Of a stretch of 64,000 bases of DNA, positions 10,101 to 19,679 are shown piece after piece (within the stretch, counting starts at the first letter, position 1; each line of letters starts with the position of its first letter). The notes under the pieces are model-generated. The model saw only the letters and a program-made list of their open reading frames with translations. It made no database searches and was not told the DNA's origin. Made by a program: the position numbers and the translations under genes. Origin of the DNA: Prevotella sp. P2-180 (lineage in GTDB: Bacteria > Bacteroidota > Bacteroidia > Bacteroidales > Bacteroidaceae); NCBI RefSeq assembly GCF_002251435.1, contig NZ_NPJI01000065.1, positions 1 through 64,000 of the forward strand, in the 5' to 3' direction.

Positions 10101-10934
10101 ACCAGTGACGCTACTGTCGATGCCTGCTCCGGTGAGGCCGAGCTGGTTGCCGAATTCAGTGTCCCATGTATTGTTTTTCTTGTTGTAGACCATGAGGGTT
10201 CCTTGTCCGTAAAGCCAGATATTGTCTACCTGGTCGGCAAATGCTTTCAGGCTGTTTGAGCGTCTGAGATTATTTTCAGCCACCTCTTGAGTCTGCCACA
10301 CCGTGGTTTGCTGGTTGTCGATGTTGCAGCACACGATGCGTCCGTTGTTGTATACCAGCATTGTACCGTCCCGGCATTCGCTTATTGAGCAGACCTCTCC
10401 GTCGGGTATGCCTTTCATGTCGTCTGTATACCCGAAGTCGTATGACAGCTGTTGTTGTGTGTTATAAGCCACAACGCCTTTTTTTGCGATATATGCCCAT
10501 ATGTTTTTCTTTGAGTCGATAAACACGATGTTGGGAATGTCTCTTATGCCCATTCTTGAGAGCACTTGTTTTGTCTCCCTTCCGAATGTTTCTGTTTGCG
10601 GGTTGTAGATGCAAAGTCCCGAAGCCGTTTCTATCCATATATTTCCGTCGATGGCTTCCTGCATGCTGTTGATATAGCTGTCGGGCAGTGACGAACCGTC
10701 GAGAGAGTTGCACTGGAAACTCTTGAAGGTATATCCGTCGTATCTGTAAAGTCCGGCAGGTGTGCCAAACCAGACAAACCCTTTTGAGTCTTTCATTATA
10801 CAGTTGATTTGGCTGCTGTTAAGTCCAACCCTTGCGTTTAGGGTCTTGAAAAGGTAAACAGCAGCTGTAGCAAGTGGTATTGTCAGAAGCAGTACCAGTA
10901 TGAGATGCCTTATGTATTTGATTTTTTTTGCCAT
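7158..10934 (-). CDS. Degenerate hybrid two-component regulator (propeller sensor, AraC output)
   Basis: The protein has 1258 residues. Domains in order: a membrane helix near 10-28; periplasmic two-component-regulator propeller blades (repeats like WVGT.. and WFGT..) to about 680; a Y_Y_Y domain; a second helix near 786-810; a DHp-like coiled segment; a receiver-like domain near 936-1060; a Glu/Lys-rich coiled coil; and an AraC-type HTH over the last ~100 residues. Three features are broken. The phosphoacceptor His is replaced (SDDLRQP where SHELRTP is usual), the ATP-binding domain is missing (only ~60 residues separate DHp and receiver), and the receiver Asp is a Lys (VVAKEEMP). It probably signals without phosphotransfer. 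Upstream of, and coupled to, the PLD-like gene. Confidence 0.85.
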   Translation of the reverse strand: MAKKIKYIRHLILVLLLTIPLATAAVYLFKTLNARVGLNSSQINCIMKDSKGFVWFGTPAGLYRYDGYTFKSFQCNSLDGSSLPDSYINSMQEAIDGNIWIETASGLCIYNPQTETFGRETKQVLSRMGIRDIPNIVFIDSKKNIWAYIAKKGVVAYNTQQQLSYDFGYTDDMKGIPDGEVCSISECRDGTMLVYNNGRIVCCNIDNQQTTVWQTQEVAENNLRRSNSLKAFADQVDNIWLYGQGTLMVYNKKNNTWDTEFGNQLGLTGAGIDSSVTGMAGDRKGNIWVGTDRAGLLRINVNTHEIEPVKPQSANSSLHTDDVTGILSVYVDDTDLLWVGTEKAGVAYYGKGIYKFDSGLYGDITAITQDKDGKVWFGTSNKGIVGYDGPLASQKVSTMATTPDGSLWVGSEQNGLTRILNGETTFYSAARDSGRTIINDHINALCADKTGSLWIATDGGLQVYNPRMNTFSTYTKENGKLSTNNITSLHYGKNNNLLVGTNEGLMILNLSTTEKTLLTGNSTNLMTFTNDYITTVTQDSRGLIWVGTREGVNVLNLSNDSLNYITENEGLCNNCICGITEDKNKNMWITTSNGVCRVVVQRIDKEKQFNYGLYNYDISDGLQSNEFNMGAILTKKDGNVLLGGLYGVNWTREREKANTRTLPRVILTQLFIGETEIQTGHEYNGTVILPQALNESSVLELSNKQNTFTIKFAGGNYNQSERLQFMYWMEGRDEDWRNGDALTHGVTFTNLASGKYTLHVKAISADGAVSKQERVLDIVIASPWWLSWWMFLIYIVVIIFAIFIYRTIVKQVRYLWNKKKTVISELTRQRNEVKLASDDLRQPMARMASIIGAISEKAESVEIKEQVNSLHFQMLQIITRVSEMQMYLENPESKAVTVAEERLQLNDRGEVNLLENTDEELTADMVRPRKSGLVTQQYTIIIVDTNKEFLEFMKNRLGEIYNVYTYDNTTLAYNDLEVLHPHIVVAKEEMPMMTGSELCNKIKTEKLYQDIRFVLMTDGVLSAAEMAGRNITVSADDYLSKPFNLHEAATRFNRLLGLAPAEGLCDVIEGVETRRLEGYSSSMTTATVEYDDISDEETSAAMEEARKMEEKRKEEEEEKAKAQERLNAQLSLYNNGETIGDYSMTDSMDQQLIRNIEQYVLQNMSRGHINLEEMASAMGMGRVPFYRKIRAITSKTPAELVRELRLKHACTLLERTNINLSELAINVGFVTAENFITIFKEKYGMSPLEYRLLHRKQE

Positions 10935-10997
10935 ATATCGATAAAAAAGTGTTGATATGTTGTGAAAAGATAAGTGGTTGTCTTGTTGGGATATTTG

Positions 10998-11948
10998 CTA
11001 AATCATACATGAGTAGTGGTCGACAACTCCCAAGAGATGCCGTTCTTTGTCTACTACGAGCACTGAGTGGATTTTGTATCTGCTCATTATTCTCTGTATT
11101 TCAGAAATCTTAGTATCTGGAGTGACGGTCTTTGGCCTTTCTGTCATTATGTCAGCCACTGTCTTGTCGAAGAATTTCTCTCTCCATTTTTCCATTGCCC
11201 TTCTGATGTCTCCGTCGGTGATGAGTCCGGCAATGGTGTTTTCGTCAGTCATGGCAACTCCCAGTCCGAGTTTTCCCTTGCTTACGAGTATTATGGCGTC
11301 GCCAAGGTGCATATCTGGTGTCATGACAGGCATCATCTCCGTTATCATCACGTCGTGGGCGGTGGTGAGCAGTCGCTTTCCGAGTTCTCCTCCTGGATGG
11401 AACTGGGCGAAGTCTTGCGGCTTGAAGTTGCGTTTCTCCATAAGTGCCACGGCAATGGCGTCGCCCATGGCGAGGGTGGCAGTAGTGCTGCTCGTGGGTG
11501 CGAGGTTGAGAGGGCATGCTTCTTTGTCGACGCTGACATTGATGTGGCATGAGGAGTATTTTGCAAGCAGGGAATTGGGGTTGCCGCTCATGCCGATTAT
11601 GGGTATTTCCATATGCAGCACCATGGGAATGAAGCGAAGCAGCTCGTCGGTCTGTCCGGAGTTGGATATTGCCAATACAACATCGTCGCGGGTCATCACG
11701 CCGAGGTCGCCGTGATAAACGTCGAGAGGGTTGATGAAGAACGAGGGTGTGCCGGTGCTTGAGAGTGTGGCGGCAATCTTTGCGCCTATGTGTCCGCTTT
11801 TTCCCACACCGGTTACGATCACCTTTCCGTGGCATCGGTAAATAAGTTCAACAGCATCCTCGAAGTTCCTGTCTATCTTCGGTATGAGGTCGAGAAGAGC
11901 TTTTGCCTCATCTTTGATGCATTGGATGGCATAATCTCTTATTGTCAT
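10998..11948 (-). CDS. kdsD: D-arabinose 5-phosphate isomerase (SIS + two CBS)
   Basis: The protein has 316 residues. An N-terminal SIS domain carries the GVGKSGHIGAKIA phosphosugar loop and the ISNSGQTDE motif, and two CBS domains follow (near 205-316). This is the KdsD/KpsF family, which turns ribulose 5-phosphate into arabinose 5-phosphate, the first step of KDO synthesis for lipid A-core. The gene directly upstream on the same strand is kdsA, the next enzyme of the pathway, 60 bp away, so they are very likely one transcript. Confidence 0.93.
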   Translation of the reverse strand: MTIRDYAIQCIKDEAKALLDLIPKIDRNFEDAVELIYRCHGKVIVTGVGKSGHIGAKIAATLSSTGTPSFFINPLDVYHGDLGVMTRDDVVLAISNSGQTDELLRFIPMVLHMEIPIIGMSGNPNSLLAKYSSCHINVSVDKEACPLNLAPTSSTTATLAMGDAIAVALMEKRNFKPQDFAQFHPGGELGKRLLTTAHDVMITEMMPVMTPDMHLGDAIILVSKGKLGLGVAMTDENTIAGLITDGDIRRAMEKWREKFFDKTVADIMTERPKTVTPDTKISEIQRIMSRYKIHSVLVVDKERHLLGVVDHYSCMI

Positions 11949-12008
11949 TTATATCGGGGTGTTTCAATGTTGTTTATTTCGATTTATTATGTTTGCCACC
12001 GCTCTGCC

Positions 12009-12770
12009 TTATTGGCGGGAAACAAGTTGTTTTACCACGTCTTCAAGGTCGTCGAGCCTTAGCATGTTTGCTGCATCGCTAAGCCCCTTGTCAGGGTCGG
12101 GATGAACTTCGAAAAACCAGCCGTTGGCACCGAAGGCCTTTGCTGCCATGGCCATCATTGGCACATACTGCCTGTCGCCACCGGTCTTGCCGCCAGCTCC
12201 GCCGGGTCGTTGCACGCTGTGGGTGCAGTCCATGATTACGGTGGGCACTATGTTGAGCATGTCGGGGATGTTTCTGAAGTCAACGACGAGATTGTTGTAT
12301 CCGTAGATATTGCCACGCTCGGTGAGCCATACGTCCGAGGCACCGCTGTCCTTGGCTTTTTCCACAGGGTATCTCATGTCGAGCCCGCTGAGAAACTGTG
12401 CCTTCTTGATGTTTACCGTTTTTCCGGTTTTTGCGGCAGCCACGAGAAGGTCGGTCTGTCTGCAGAGAAAAGCTGGTATCTGTATGACATCCACCACTTC
12501 TCCAGTAGGTTCTGCCTGCCAGCTTTCGTGAATGTCGGTTAGAATTTTCAGTCCATAGCGGCTTTTGATGTCAGACAACATCTGCAGCCCTTTGTCGATG
12601 CCCGGACCTCTGAATGAAGATATGGATGTACGGTTGGCCTTGTCGAAGGAGGCCTTGAAGATGATATCCACGGCGAGCCTGTCGTTGATGTCAACAAGCT
12701 TTCTTGCTACGGTGTCGAGCAGTTCCGCTGACTCTATGACACATGGTCCTGCTATGATTTTTGTTTGCAT
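12009..12770 (-). CDS. kdsA: KDO-8-phosphate synthase
   Basis: From the ATG at 12770 the protein has 253 residues and begins with the family hallmark IIAGPCVIES. It condenses arabinose 5-phosphate with phosphoenolpyruvate to give KDO 8-phosphate in the cytosol. Conserved pieces include KASFDKANRTS, GLKILTDIHE, DCTHSVQRPGG and the C-terminal EVHPDPDKGLSD. A longer frame back to 12905 exists, but it covers the promoter (TATCTTTGC at 12819-12827) and adds residues foreign to the family, so the shorter start is preferred. Forms an operon with kdsD. Confidence 0.93.
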   Translation of the reverse strand: MQTKIIAGPCVIESAELLDTVARKLVDINDRLAVDIIFKASFDKANRTSISSFRGPGIDKGLQMLSDIKSRYGLKILTDIHESWQAEPTGEVVDVIQIPAFLCRQTDLLVAAAKTGKTVNIKKAQFLSGLDMRYPVEKAKDSGASDVWLTERGNIYGYNNLVVDFRNIPDMLNIVPTVIMDCTHSVQRPGGAGGKTGGDRQYVPMMAMAAKAFGANGWFFEVHPDPDKGLSDAANMLRLDDLEDVVKQLVSRQ

Positions 12771-12818
12771 GGGTTGTTTATTTTTGCTTAAATATGCCCA
12801 AAATGGCAAATATTGCTT

Positions 12819-12851
12819 GCAAAGATATTGTGTTTTCTTGACATTGCCAAA
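12819..12851 (-). promoter_or_regulatory. Promoter of kdsA-kdsD
   Basis: On the minus strand TTTG (12851-12848), 20 nt, TATCTTTGC (12827-12819): a full match to the Bacteroidetes housekeeping promoter, about 49 nt before the kdsA ATG. It decides the kdsA start. Confidence 0.75.
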
Positions 12852-12898
12852 TGTTTTCATATTATAATGACCAATTTTAATTCTTTTAACTGTAATTT

Positions 12899-12931
12899 TT
12901 TGCACAAAAGCCTATTGACTGCTTACCTTTG
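12899..12931 (+). promoter_or_regulatory. Promoter of FAD-dependent dehydrogenase gene
   Basis: TTTG at 12899-12902, 21 nt, TACCTTTG at 12924-12931, 33 nt before the ATG at 12964. Divergent from the kdsA promoter. Confidence 0.7.
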
Positions 12932-12963
12932 CACTAATTCTTTGAAATTTTCATATTAGAACA

Positions 12964-14535
12964 ATGGTACACGAACTGCAAATTAGGGTGCTTCCAAACA
13001 TTGCGGCAAGCACTGCAACTATAAAGGATTATGTGGCGAAAGAGAAGGGATTCGATGCCAGGACGATTAAGGAAGTCAGAGTGTTGAAAAGGAGTATTGA
13101 CGCTAGGCAACGCACCATTTTCGTTAATCTCTCTTTGAGAGTATTTGTCAATGAAATGCCTGACGACATGCCCTTCCACAAAACTGATTATCCTGATGTC
13201 AGCAATGGGCAACGGGCTGTGGTCGTAGGGGAAGGGCCGGCAGGACTGTTTGCGGCACTGAAACTCATTGAACTCGGCATCAGGCCGATAGTGGTCGAGA
13301 GAGGCAAGGACGTGAGAAACAGGAAGACCGACCTCGCAAGGATAACAAAAACCCACAAGGTGGAAACTGACAGCAACTACTGTTTCGGTGAGGGTGGAGC
13401 TGGCGCTTACTCTGACGGAAAATTGTATACCAGGAGCAAGAAGCGGGGAAATGTTGAAAAAATTCTAAACGTGTTCTGCCAGCATGGAGCCTCGGAAAAC
13501 ATACTCTCTGACGCTCATCCACACATTGGTACTGACAAGTTGCCAAGGGTGATTGAAAACATGCGTAATACGATAATAGGTTGTGGCGGAGAGGTGCATC
13601 ACCAAACAAGAATGACCTCGTTGATAATCAATGGCGACACTGTTGAGGGAATAGAGACAGTGGACACGGAGACTGGATTGGAAAAGTCATTCCGTGGTCC
13701 GGTGATACTTGCCACAGGGCATTCTGCACGCGATGTATACCAATATCTTCATTCGTCGAATGTGGATATGGAAGCTAAGGGAATAGCCGTGGGAGTGAGA
13801 CTGGAGCACCCTTCGAAACTTATCGACCAAATACAATATCATAACAAGGAGGGACGTGGAAAATACCTTCCTGCTGCTGAGTATTCGTTTGTCACACAGG
13901 TGGATGGACGTGGAGTCTACTCGTTCTGCATGTGTCCGGGAGGATTTGTCATTCCTGCCGCCACTGGACCGGAACAGATAGTGGTGAACGGAATGAGTCC
14001 GAGCAATAGAAACGGACAATGGTCAAACAGCGGAATGGTTGTGGAACTGAGACCTGAGGATATAGATGGAGACCCCGTGATGAAAATGCTTGAATGGCAG
14101 AAAAGGGTGGAGCGTGACTGCTGGATGCAGGGCAACATGCGACAGACGGCTCCTGCACAGAGAATGTGTGACTTCGTGAACGGAAAGCTGAGTTATGACC
14201 TTCCGAAAACATCATACGCCCCTGGGCTTATCTCCTCGCCACTACACTTCTGGCTGCCATCGCACGTGAGCCATCAGCTGCGGGAGGGCTTTAAGGATTT
14301 CGGAAGGAAAAGCCGTGGGTTTCTTACCAATGAGGCTGTGGTGATAGCTGTTGAAACAAGAACTTCATCGCCAATACGCATTCTGCGTGATACAGAACGA
14401 CTTATGCACGTGAGGCTACATGGGCTGTTTCCTTGCGGAGAGGGTGCCGGATATGCAGGAGGAATAGTGTCGGCTGGAGTTGACGGGGAACGATGTGCCG
14501 AGATGTGTGCCGAATATCTGGTCAGTCGTCGATGA
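12964..14535 (+). CDS. FAD-dependent dehydrogenase (COG2509 type)
   Basis: The protein has 523 residues. An N-terminal ~75-residue domain of unknown role precedes a dinucleotide-binding loop VVVGEGPAGLFAA at about 82-94. The block FGEGGAGAYSDGKL (about 140-153) and the C-terminal FPCGEGAGYAGGIVSAG are characteristic of the uncharacterised 'FAD-dependent dehydrogenase' family found widely in Bacteroidales. The substrate is not known. The 3' end overlaps the convergent hydrolase gene by 14 bp. Confidence 0.85.
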   Translation: MVHELQIRVLPNIAASTATIKDYVAKEKGFDARTIKEVRVLKRSIDARQRTIFVNLSLRVFVNEMPDDMPFHKTDYPDVSNGQRAVVVGEGPAGLFAALKLIELGIRPIVVERGKDVRNRKTDLARITKTHKVETDSNYCFGEGGAGAYSDGKLYTRSKKRGNVEKILNVFCQHGASENILSDAHPHIGTDKLPRVIENMRNTIIGCGGEVHHQTRMTSLIINGDTVEGIETVDTETGLEKSFRGPVILATGHSARDVYQYLHSSNVDMEAKGIAVGVRLEHPSKLIDQIQYHNKEGRGKYLPAAEYSFVTQVDGRGVYSFCMCPGGFVIPAATGPEQIVVNGMSPSNRNGQWSNSGMVVELRPEDIDGDPVMKMLEWQKRVERDCWMQGNMRQTAPAQRMCDFVNGKLSYDLPKTSYAPGLISSPLHFWLPSHVSHQLREGFKDFGRKSRGFLTNEAVVIAVETRTSSPIRILRDTERLMHVRLHGLFPCGEGAGYAGGIVSAGVDGERCAEMCAEYLVSRR

Positions 14536-15337
14536 CTTCCGGGTCGGCATAGTCGCGAATCATGTCGTCGTAAGCGCTTTTCAGTTCCGACATCTTTATA
14601 TCAATCGCCATATTGACATTACGCTCAGGGTCGCGTGTGGAATGAGAGAAAAGCCACTCGTAGGTTTTCTTCATATACATCACCCTTGCCAACGCTCCGT
14701 GTGAAGCCCCTTTCCACCAGTCAAACCTGAGTCTTTTGTCGAGTCCTTTCTGTTGAAGGCCGTTGACTACCGATTGCGACTGTTTGACCGAAACGGCCCT
14801 GTCGGCTGTTCCGTGAATAATCCATAGTGGCAGTTTTCCAAGTCCAGTCTGGTCTTTCAGCGAGCATCCACCGCACAATGCCATCGCGGCAGCCACCTTT
14901 TCGGGATAAGTGCCAGCGAAATCCATTGTGCCATATCCACCGAGGCTCATGCCTATGACATACACTCGTGTTGAGTCCATGACATAGTTTTTCTTTGTCC
15001 ATTCGAGCACATCGTTTATCTTCTTCGGATTCCAAGCCCCACCGGGATTCTGAGGCACTACGACAAGGGCTGGTATTTCCCTTCCCTTTACGATAGCATG
15101 CAGCGGTCCGTAGCGTCTCGACCTGTTGAGGTCTTTGCTGCACAATGACGCTCCGTGGAGGAAGATGATGCAAGGAGTCTGTTCCTGGGAATAGAAATAG
15201 TCTTCAGGAGTGTATACCCAAAAGTCATAACCGCCGGGTATGACGTTTCGCTCGGCGTGAAGATAATCGTATTGTGCTTTTGCGCCCATGGTGCAAAAGA
15301 TGATAGTTAATGTAAAAATTATTCTAATTATTGGCAT
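14522..15337 (-). CDS. Exported alpha/beta-hydrolase (esterase/dienelactone-hydrolase-like)
   Basis: The protein has 271 residues from the ATG at 15337, which opens a signal peptide (IIRIIFTLTIIFCTMGAKAQ). The alpha/beta-hydrolase fold is shown by IIFLHGAS (oxyanion loop), the nucleophile elbow GMSLGGYGT, the acid region HGTADRAV and the catalytic His in KGASHGA. A longer frame starts at 15406, inside the preceding gene, and spoils the signal peptide. It lies 17 bp after the 5'-nucleotidase gene and is probably co-transcribed with it. Natural substrate unknown. Confidence 0.8.
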   Translation of the reverse strand: MPIIRIIFTLTIIFCTMGAKAQYDYLHAERNVIPGGYDFWVYTPEDYFYSQEQTPCIIFLHGASLCSKDLNRSRRYGPLHAIVKGREIPALVVVPQNPGGAWNPKKINDVLEWTKKNYVMDSTRVYVIGMSLGGYGTMDFAGTYPEKVAAAMALCGGCSLKDQTGLGKLPLWIIHGTADRAVSVKQSQSVVNGLQQKGLDKRLRFDWWKGASHGALARVMYMKKTYEWLFSHSTRDPERNVNMAIDIKMSELKSAYDDMIRDYADPEVIDD

Positions 15338-15354
15338 GGGGTCGTGGTGATGTG

Positions 15355-17088
15355 TTATTTTTCGAAGAGAGCTTTTCTGTCGCGTTTTATTGCAGGTATT
15401 GTCCATTCCTCAGGCACGAATTTCCAGTTGTTGTGTGCCTTTGGCTCAATAGTTCCGCGTTTCATTATCTCATCGATGATGTAGAATCGCTGGTCTTGTT
15501 CGCTTATCCACAGTATGCGGCTCTCGAGTTCTTCCTTAGGTATTCCTGCCCCTTTGGTGAGCAGTTCGCCACCACCATTTCCTCGGTAGCTGTTCATGGC
15601 CACTCTGTACCATTTGTCCTCCACGAAAGGTTCTCCGTTGCTCATTCTCTGTATTTTCACCTTCTCTCCGTCAGGTTTGGTCACATCCACAAGATAGTCG
15701 ATGCCCAGGGCACTGTCGAAGTTGAATGTAAGGTTTTTGAAGCCGCATTTTTGTCGGTCGTACTGTGTGTTGTCGCTCAGCAGCATGATGTGGTCGTCGG
15801 GAGATGTCATGGTGTTTACCCACTGGTCGTAGCTCATTTCCAGCAGTTTACGTATTTCATACCCTTTCATCTTCATCATGTAGAGATTGTTTTCGTATTT
15901 GTAGAGCTTGAACATGTCGCTCATGAGGATGTCTCCTTTTTCTATTTTGCTGTCGAAGGTGAGTGGAGCGTTGATGGAAATGTCAGCCCCGGTCACTTTC
16001 AGTTGTATTTCATGTATGAGGTCGTTGAAAGGAGAGCTTCCGAAGAAAGCATCGCTTGTGGAGATAGTCTCCGTAAGAGTGCCAAGTTTGGTGTTGACAT
16101 ATCGTGTCACGTTTTCCTCTATTTCCTTCATGTGGTCGAGGTAGTCGTTGTCGAGTGGCAGTCCTTTCATTTTCACGAGTTTACCCTCTACATGTTTGCC
16201 AGTCACTTTTCCGTCGGTGGTGGTGATGCGTAGTGTTGCGTCAGCCACGATAGTGGCGTTGCATCCCGGGTCGAGACACAACACGCTGTTGCCCTTGGAG
16301 TTTATGACGTTTTCATTTCGTGCATGGTGGTCGTGTCCGAATATGATGATGTCGAATCCGTCAACCGTTTTAGCTATTTCCTCTGTGGCATCCTCATTGT
16401 AGTGTAGAGTACTTATCCCGCCGTTCCATCCGCTATGGAAAAGTCCGACTATGACATCAGGTTTTTCTGTCTCTTTAAGGTATTGCATCCATTTTTTTGT
16501 TGATGCAGTCATATCTTCAAAGTGCATGCCGCTCCACAGGTCTTCCTTCAGCCAGTTGGGAATGGCTGGAGTAAGCATGCCGAGAACGGCAATCCTCACC
16601 CCTTGTCTTTCCACTATGGTGTAAGGTTTCAGATACGGTTTGCCGGTATTGTTGTCTACTACATTGGCTCCGAGTATGGGGCAATTGACTTCTTTGATCC
16701 ATTTGTCATAGACCTTGTGTCCGGTTTCGATATCATGATTGCCGATGGTTTGTGCGTCATACTTCATGTAGTTTATGGCATGTACGGCAGCATTCGGTAT
16801 TTTCGGGTTGGTGTAGTTGCAGTAGAAGCTGGTGGGCTGTCCTTGCAGTATGTCTCCGTTGTCGAGCAGCACAACGTTGCCTTCGTTTTCCTTCCTTACT
16901 TCCTTCACGTAGTGGCTCACCCTTGCCATTGAGCCGTTTGTAGGTTTTCGGTCTATGAAGTCGTATGGAAAGAAGCATCCGTGAACGTCGCTTGTTGCCA
17001 AGATTCTGATGGTGATGTCTTTGTTTTCGCCCATAATGGTTGTTGACAGGCATAAAGCCGTAATAATGATTGTCGCCTTTTTCATCAT
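15355..17088 (-). CDS. Periplasmic 5'-nucleotidase / 2',3'-cyclic phosphodiesterase family
   Basis: The protein has 577 residues with a signal peptide (ends near residue 20, TTIMGEN). The calcineurin-like metallophosphatase domain shows ATSDVHGCFFPYD, DNGDILQGQ, GNHDIE and FGHDHHARN, the standard metal-ligand blocks of UshA-type enzymes. The C-terminal substrate-binding domain spans roughly 340-560 (GNGGGELLTKGAG). It would release phosphate from nucleotides in the periplasm. First of a two-gene minus-strand unit with the hydrolase. Confidence 0.87.
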   Translation of the reverse strand: MMKKATIIITALCLSTTIMGENKDITIRILATSDVHGCFFPYDFIDRKPTNGSMARVSHYVKEVRKENEGNVVLLDNGDILQGQPTSFYCNYTNPKIPNAAVHAINYMKYDAQTIGNHDIETGHKVYDKWIKEVNCPILGANVVDNNTGKPYLKPYTIVERQGVRIAVLGMLTPAIPNWLKEDLWSGMHFEDMTASTKKWMQYLKETEKPDVIVGLFHSGWNGGISTLHYNEDATEEIAKTVDGFDIIIFGHDHHARNENVINSKGNSVLCLDPGCNATIVADATLRITTTDGKVTGKHVEGKLVKMKGLPLDNDYLDHMKEIEENVTRYVNTKLGTLTETISTSDAFFGSSPFNDLIHEIQLKVTGADISINAPLTFDSKIEKGDILMSDMFKLYKYENNLYMMKMKGYEIRKLLEMSYDQWVNTMTSPDDHIMLLSDNTQYDRQKCGFKNLTFNFDSALGIDYLVDVTKPDGEKVKIQRMSNGEPFVEDKWYRVAMNSYRGNGGGELLTKGAGIPKEELESRILWISEQDQRFYIIDEIMKRGTIEPKAHNNWKFVPEEWTIPAIKRDRKALFEK

Positions 17089-17105
17089 GCAGTGGTTATT
17101 GTTAA

Positions 17106-17135
17106 AGGAGTTAAAGAGTTAGCTCCTTAACTCCT
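17106..17135 (-). terminator. Hairpin overlapping the clpC stop
   Basis: AGGAGTTAA and TTAACTCCT form a 9-bp inverted repeat around the clpC stop codon. The following T run is poor, so termination is only possible. Confidence 0.35.
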
Positions 17136-19679
17136 GATTATTATCAGCTTATCGTTCTCCTTGTCTTTGTCGATTAGGATTTTGTCGCCCCTTGTAATGG
17201 TCTCGTTGATGATCATCTCGCAAATGCCGTCTTCGATATGGTTTTGCAGGGCACGTTTCAGCGGTCGGGCACCAAACTGTATGTCGTATCCTTTTCTTGC
17301 CACGAAATCCTTTGCTTCGGAGGTTATCTCGATGTCGTATCCGAGTTTTTCTATTCGGTCCAGCAGAGGTTTTATCTCTATGTCGACAATGCTTCTGATG
17401 GCATTGATGTCAAGCTGGTCGAAGGTGATGATTTCATCGAGTCGGTTGAGGAATTCAGGAGAGAACTGTTTGCTTAGGGCTTTTTGTATGATGTTGCGTG
17501 CATACTCCTTGTCCTTTTCGTTTGTTGCCATTCCGTTCACCATTCCTGCGGCATTGAATCCCACTCCGTGCTGGAACTCTTTGAGCTGACGTGTGCCAGC
17601 ATTGCTTGTCATGATGATCACGGTGTTGCGGAAGTCGATGAGCCTTCCCGATCCGTCGGTGAGTCTTCCTTCGTCGAGCACCTGCAGCAGCATGTTGAAC
17701 ACGTTGGTATGAGCTTTTTCTATTTCGTCAAGAAGTACGATGGAGTAGGGGCGTCGTCTGACTTTCTCTGTGAGTTGTCCGCCCTCCTCATATCCGACAT
17801 AACCCGGAGGAGCTCCTACTAGTCTCGACACGTTGAAGCTCTCGCCATATTCGCTCATGTCGATGCGTATCAGTGCGTCTTTCGTACCGAACATATATTC
17901 AGCAAGTTTTTTTGCCAGATAAGTCTTTCCTACGCCAGTAGGTCCGAGGAACATGAACACTCCGATGGGGTGGTTTGGGTCTCTCAGTCCGATGCGGTTT
18001 CTCTGTATTGCTTTCACCATTTTGTCGATGGCATTGTCTTGAGCCACCACTTGCGACTTCAACATTGGTCCCATATTTTTGAGCCTTTGGTTTTCCGACT
18101 CGCACATTTTCTGTACAGGCACCCCAGAGATGCGGGACACAATGTCTGCCACGTCAGTATCTTCTACCTCGTGTTTCTCAGTATCCAACATGTTTTTTGC
18201 CGATTCTTGCATACTCAGTAGTCGCTCCTCTTCGCTGAGTTCCATGTTGCGTAGGTCGGCAGCCATTCTGAAGTCCTGGTTCTTTATAGCCTCCTGCTTT
18301 TTCTCCTTTATCTCAGCGATGTGTTTTTGTAGATCGATAATTTCGGGCGATAATGTGAACTTGCTCATGTGAATATGAGCTCCAGACTCGTCGAGAGCGT
18401 CAATGGCCTTGTCGGGAAACTGTCTGTCGTTGATGTAGCGTTCTGTCAGTTCCACGCATGCTTTCAGAGCGTTGTCGGAATATTTTACGCTATGGTGTTG
18501 TTCGTATCTTTGTCGAATGTTTTTCAGTATCTGCAATGTCTCGTCGGAGGAAGTGGGTTCAACGATGATTTTTTGGAATCGTCGTTCCAGAGCCCCGTCT
18601 TTCTCAATGCTTTTCCTGTATTCGTCGAGTGTTGTTGCTCCTATACACTGTATAAGACCTCTTGCCAGCGACGGCTTGAGGATATTGGCGGCATCCATGG
18701 TACCTGGAGCGGAACCGGCACCTACGAGTGTGTGTATCTCGTCGATGAAAATGATGATGTCGGGATTTTTTTCAAGTTCCCTTACGAGAACCTTGATTCT
18801 TTCCTCAAACTGTCCGCGGTATTTTGTGCCAGCCACGAGTCCTGTGAGGTCGAGATTCACCACTCTTTTGTTATAGAGTATGGGAGATGTTTGTTTGCTA
18901 GCAATCATCTGTGCCAATCCTTCCACGATGGCACTTTTACCTACGCCAGGTTCGCCTATCAATACCGGGTTGTTTTTCTTTCGTCTTGCAAGCACTTCGG
19001 TCAGTCTCATAATCTCTTTCTCGCGTCCTACCACAGGGTCGAGCAGTCCCTCTTCGGCTGCCTTTGTGAGGTCGATGCCGAAGTTGTCTATCATAGGAGT
19101 CTTTGATTCCTTCTTTGCTGTGGTTCCGCGCATTGTGCCAAATGCCTTGTTGCTTCCTCCTGAGGCGAATTCCATTTCGTCATCGTCGTCGAATTCCTCC
19201 TCTTTTATTTTCGACTTCGCTGGCATGTTGGCGTTTGGGTTTATATGCCTTCCTTCGAGAACGTCAATGACCATGTTATAGTCAATCTTGTTTTGCTCAA
19301 GCACCATTCTGGCCTTGTTGCAAGTCTTGTCGTGAAGTATGCCGAGCAGCACATGTTTCACGTCGGCAGTGGTTGTATGTTGTAGTCTTGCTTCGAGCAC
19401 GGCCAACTTCAGTATGTTGTTGGCAGCAAGCGAAAGGTCGGTTTGTGCAGATGAGTCAATATTTGGATCCACATCGCTGGCGAGTTCGTCTTCGAGTTCT
19501 TTTTTTATTTTCTGCGGGTCGATGTTCAATTGCCTGAATACGTCAGCAACGTCCTGTCCGTTTTGTCTTATAATACCGAGCATGATATGCTCCGGTCCGA
19601 CAAACGGTGTGTTAAGACGTAGTGCTTCTTCCTTGCCGTATGCGAGGATTTCTGATACTTGATTTGTGAATGTTGCCAT
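17127..19679 (-). CDS. clpC: ClpC-type AAA+ unfoldase of the Clp protease
   Basis: The protein has 850 residues. Two Clp-N repeats are followed by a first AAA+ module with Walker [14 protein letters not shown] and Walker [10 protein letters not shown] middle region follows with a UVR-like motif ([19 protein letters not shown]), then a second AAA+ module with [13 protein letters not shown] and [11 protein letters not shown]. The UVR-type linker and overall size favour ClpC over ClpB, which has a longer coiled-coil insert. It unfolds proteins for ClpP or refolds stress-damaged proteins in the cytosol. Monocistronic by its own promoter. Confidence 0.92.
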   Translation of the reverse strand: MATFTNQVSEILAYGKEEALRLNTPFVGPEHIMLGIIRQNGQDVADVFRQLNIDPQKIKKELEDELASDVDPNIDSSAQTDLSLAANNILKLAVLEARLQHTTTADVKHVLLGILHDKTCNKARMVLEQNKIDYNMVIDVLEGRHINPNANMPAKSKIKEEEFDDDDEMEFASGGSNKAFGTMRGTTAKKESKTPMIDNFGIDLTKAAEEGLLDPVVGREKEIMRLTEVLARRKKNNPVLIGEPGVGKSAIVEGLAQMIASKQTSPILYNKRVVNLDLTGLVAGTKYRGQFEERIKVLVRELEKNPDIIIFIDEIHTLVGAGSAPGTMDAANILKPSLARGLIQCIGATTLDEYRKSIEKDGALERRFQKIIVEPTSSDETLQILKNIRQRYEQHHSVKYSDNALKACVELTERYINDRQFPDKAIDALDESGAHIHMSKFTLSPEIIDLQKHIAEIKEKKQEAIKNQDFRMAADLRNMELSEEERLLSMQESAKNMLDTEKHEVEDTDVADIVSRISGVPVQKMCESENQRLKNMGPMLKSQVVAQDNAIDKMVKAIQRNRIGLRDPNHPIGVFMFLGPTGVGKTYLAKKLAEYMFGTKDALIRIDMSEYGESFNVSRLVGAPPGYVGYEEGGQLTEKVRRRPYSIVLLDEIEKAHTNVFNMLLQVLDEGRLTDGSGRLIDFRNTVIIMTSNAGTRQLKEFQHGVGFNAAGMVNGMATNEKDKEYARNIIQKALSKQFSPEFLNRLDEIITFDQLDINAIRSIVDIEIKPLLDRIEKLGYDIEITSEAKDFVARKGYDIQFGARPLKRALQNHIEDGICEMIINETITRGDKILIDKDKENDKLIIIRS

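Noticed and set aside
12771..12905. N-terminal extension of KdsA
   Set aside because: It overlaps the consensus promoter and adds residues not found before the IIAGPCVIES start of the family.
15331..16233. 300-codon plus-strand ORF opposite the 5'-nucleotidase gene
   Set aside because: Fully antisense to a complete, motif-bearing enzyme.
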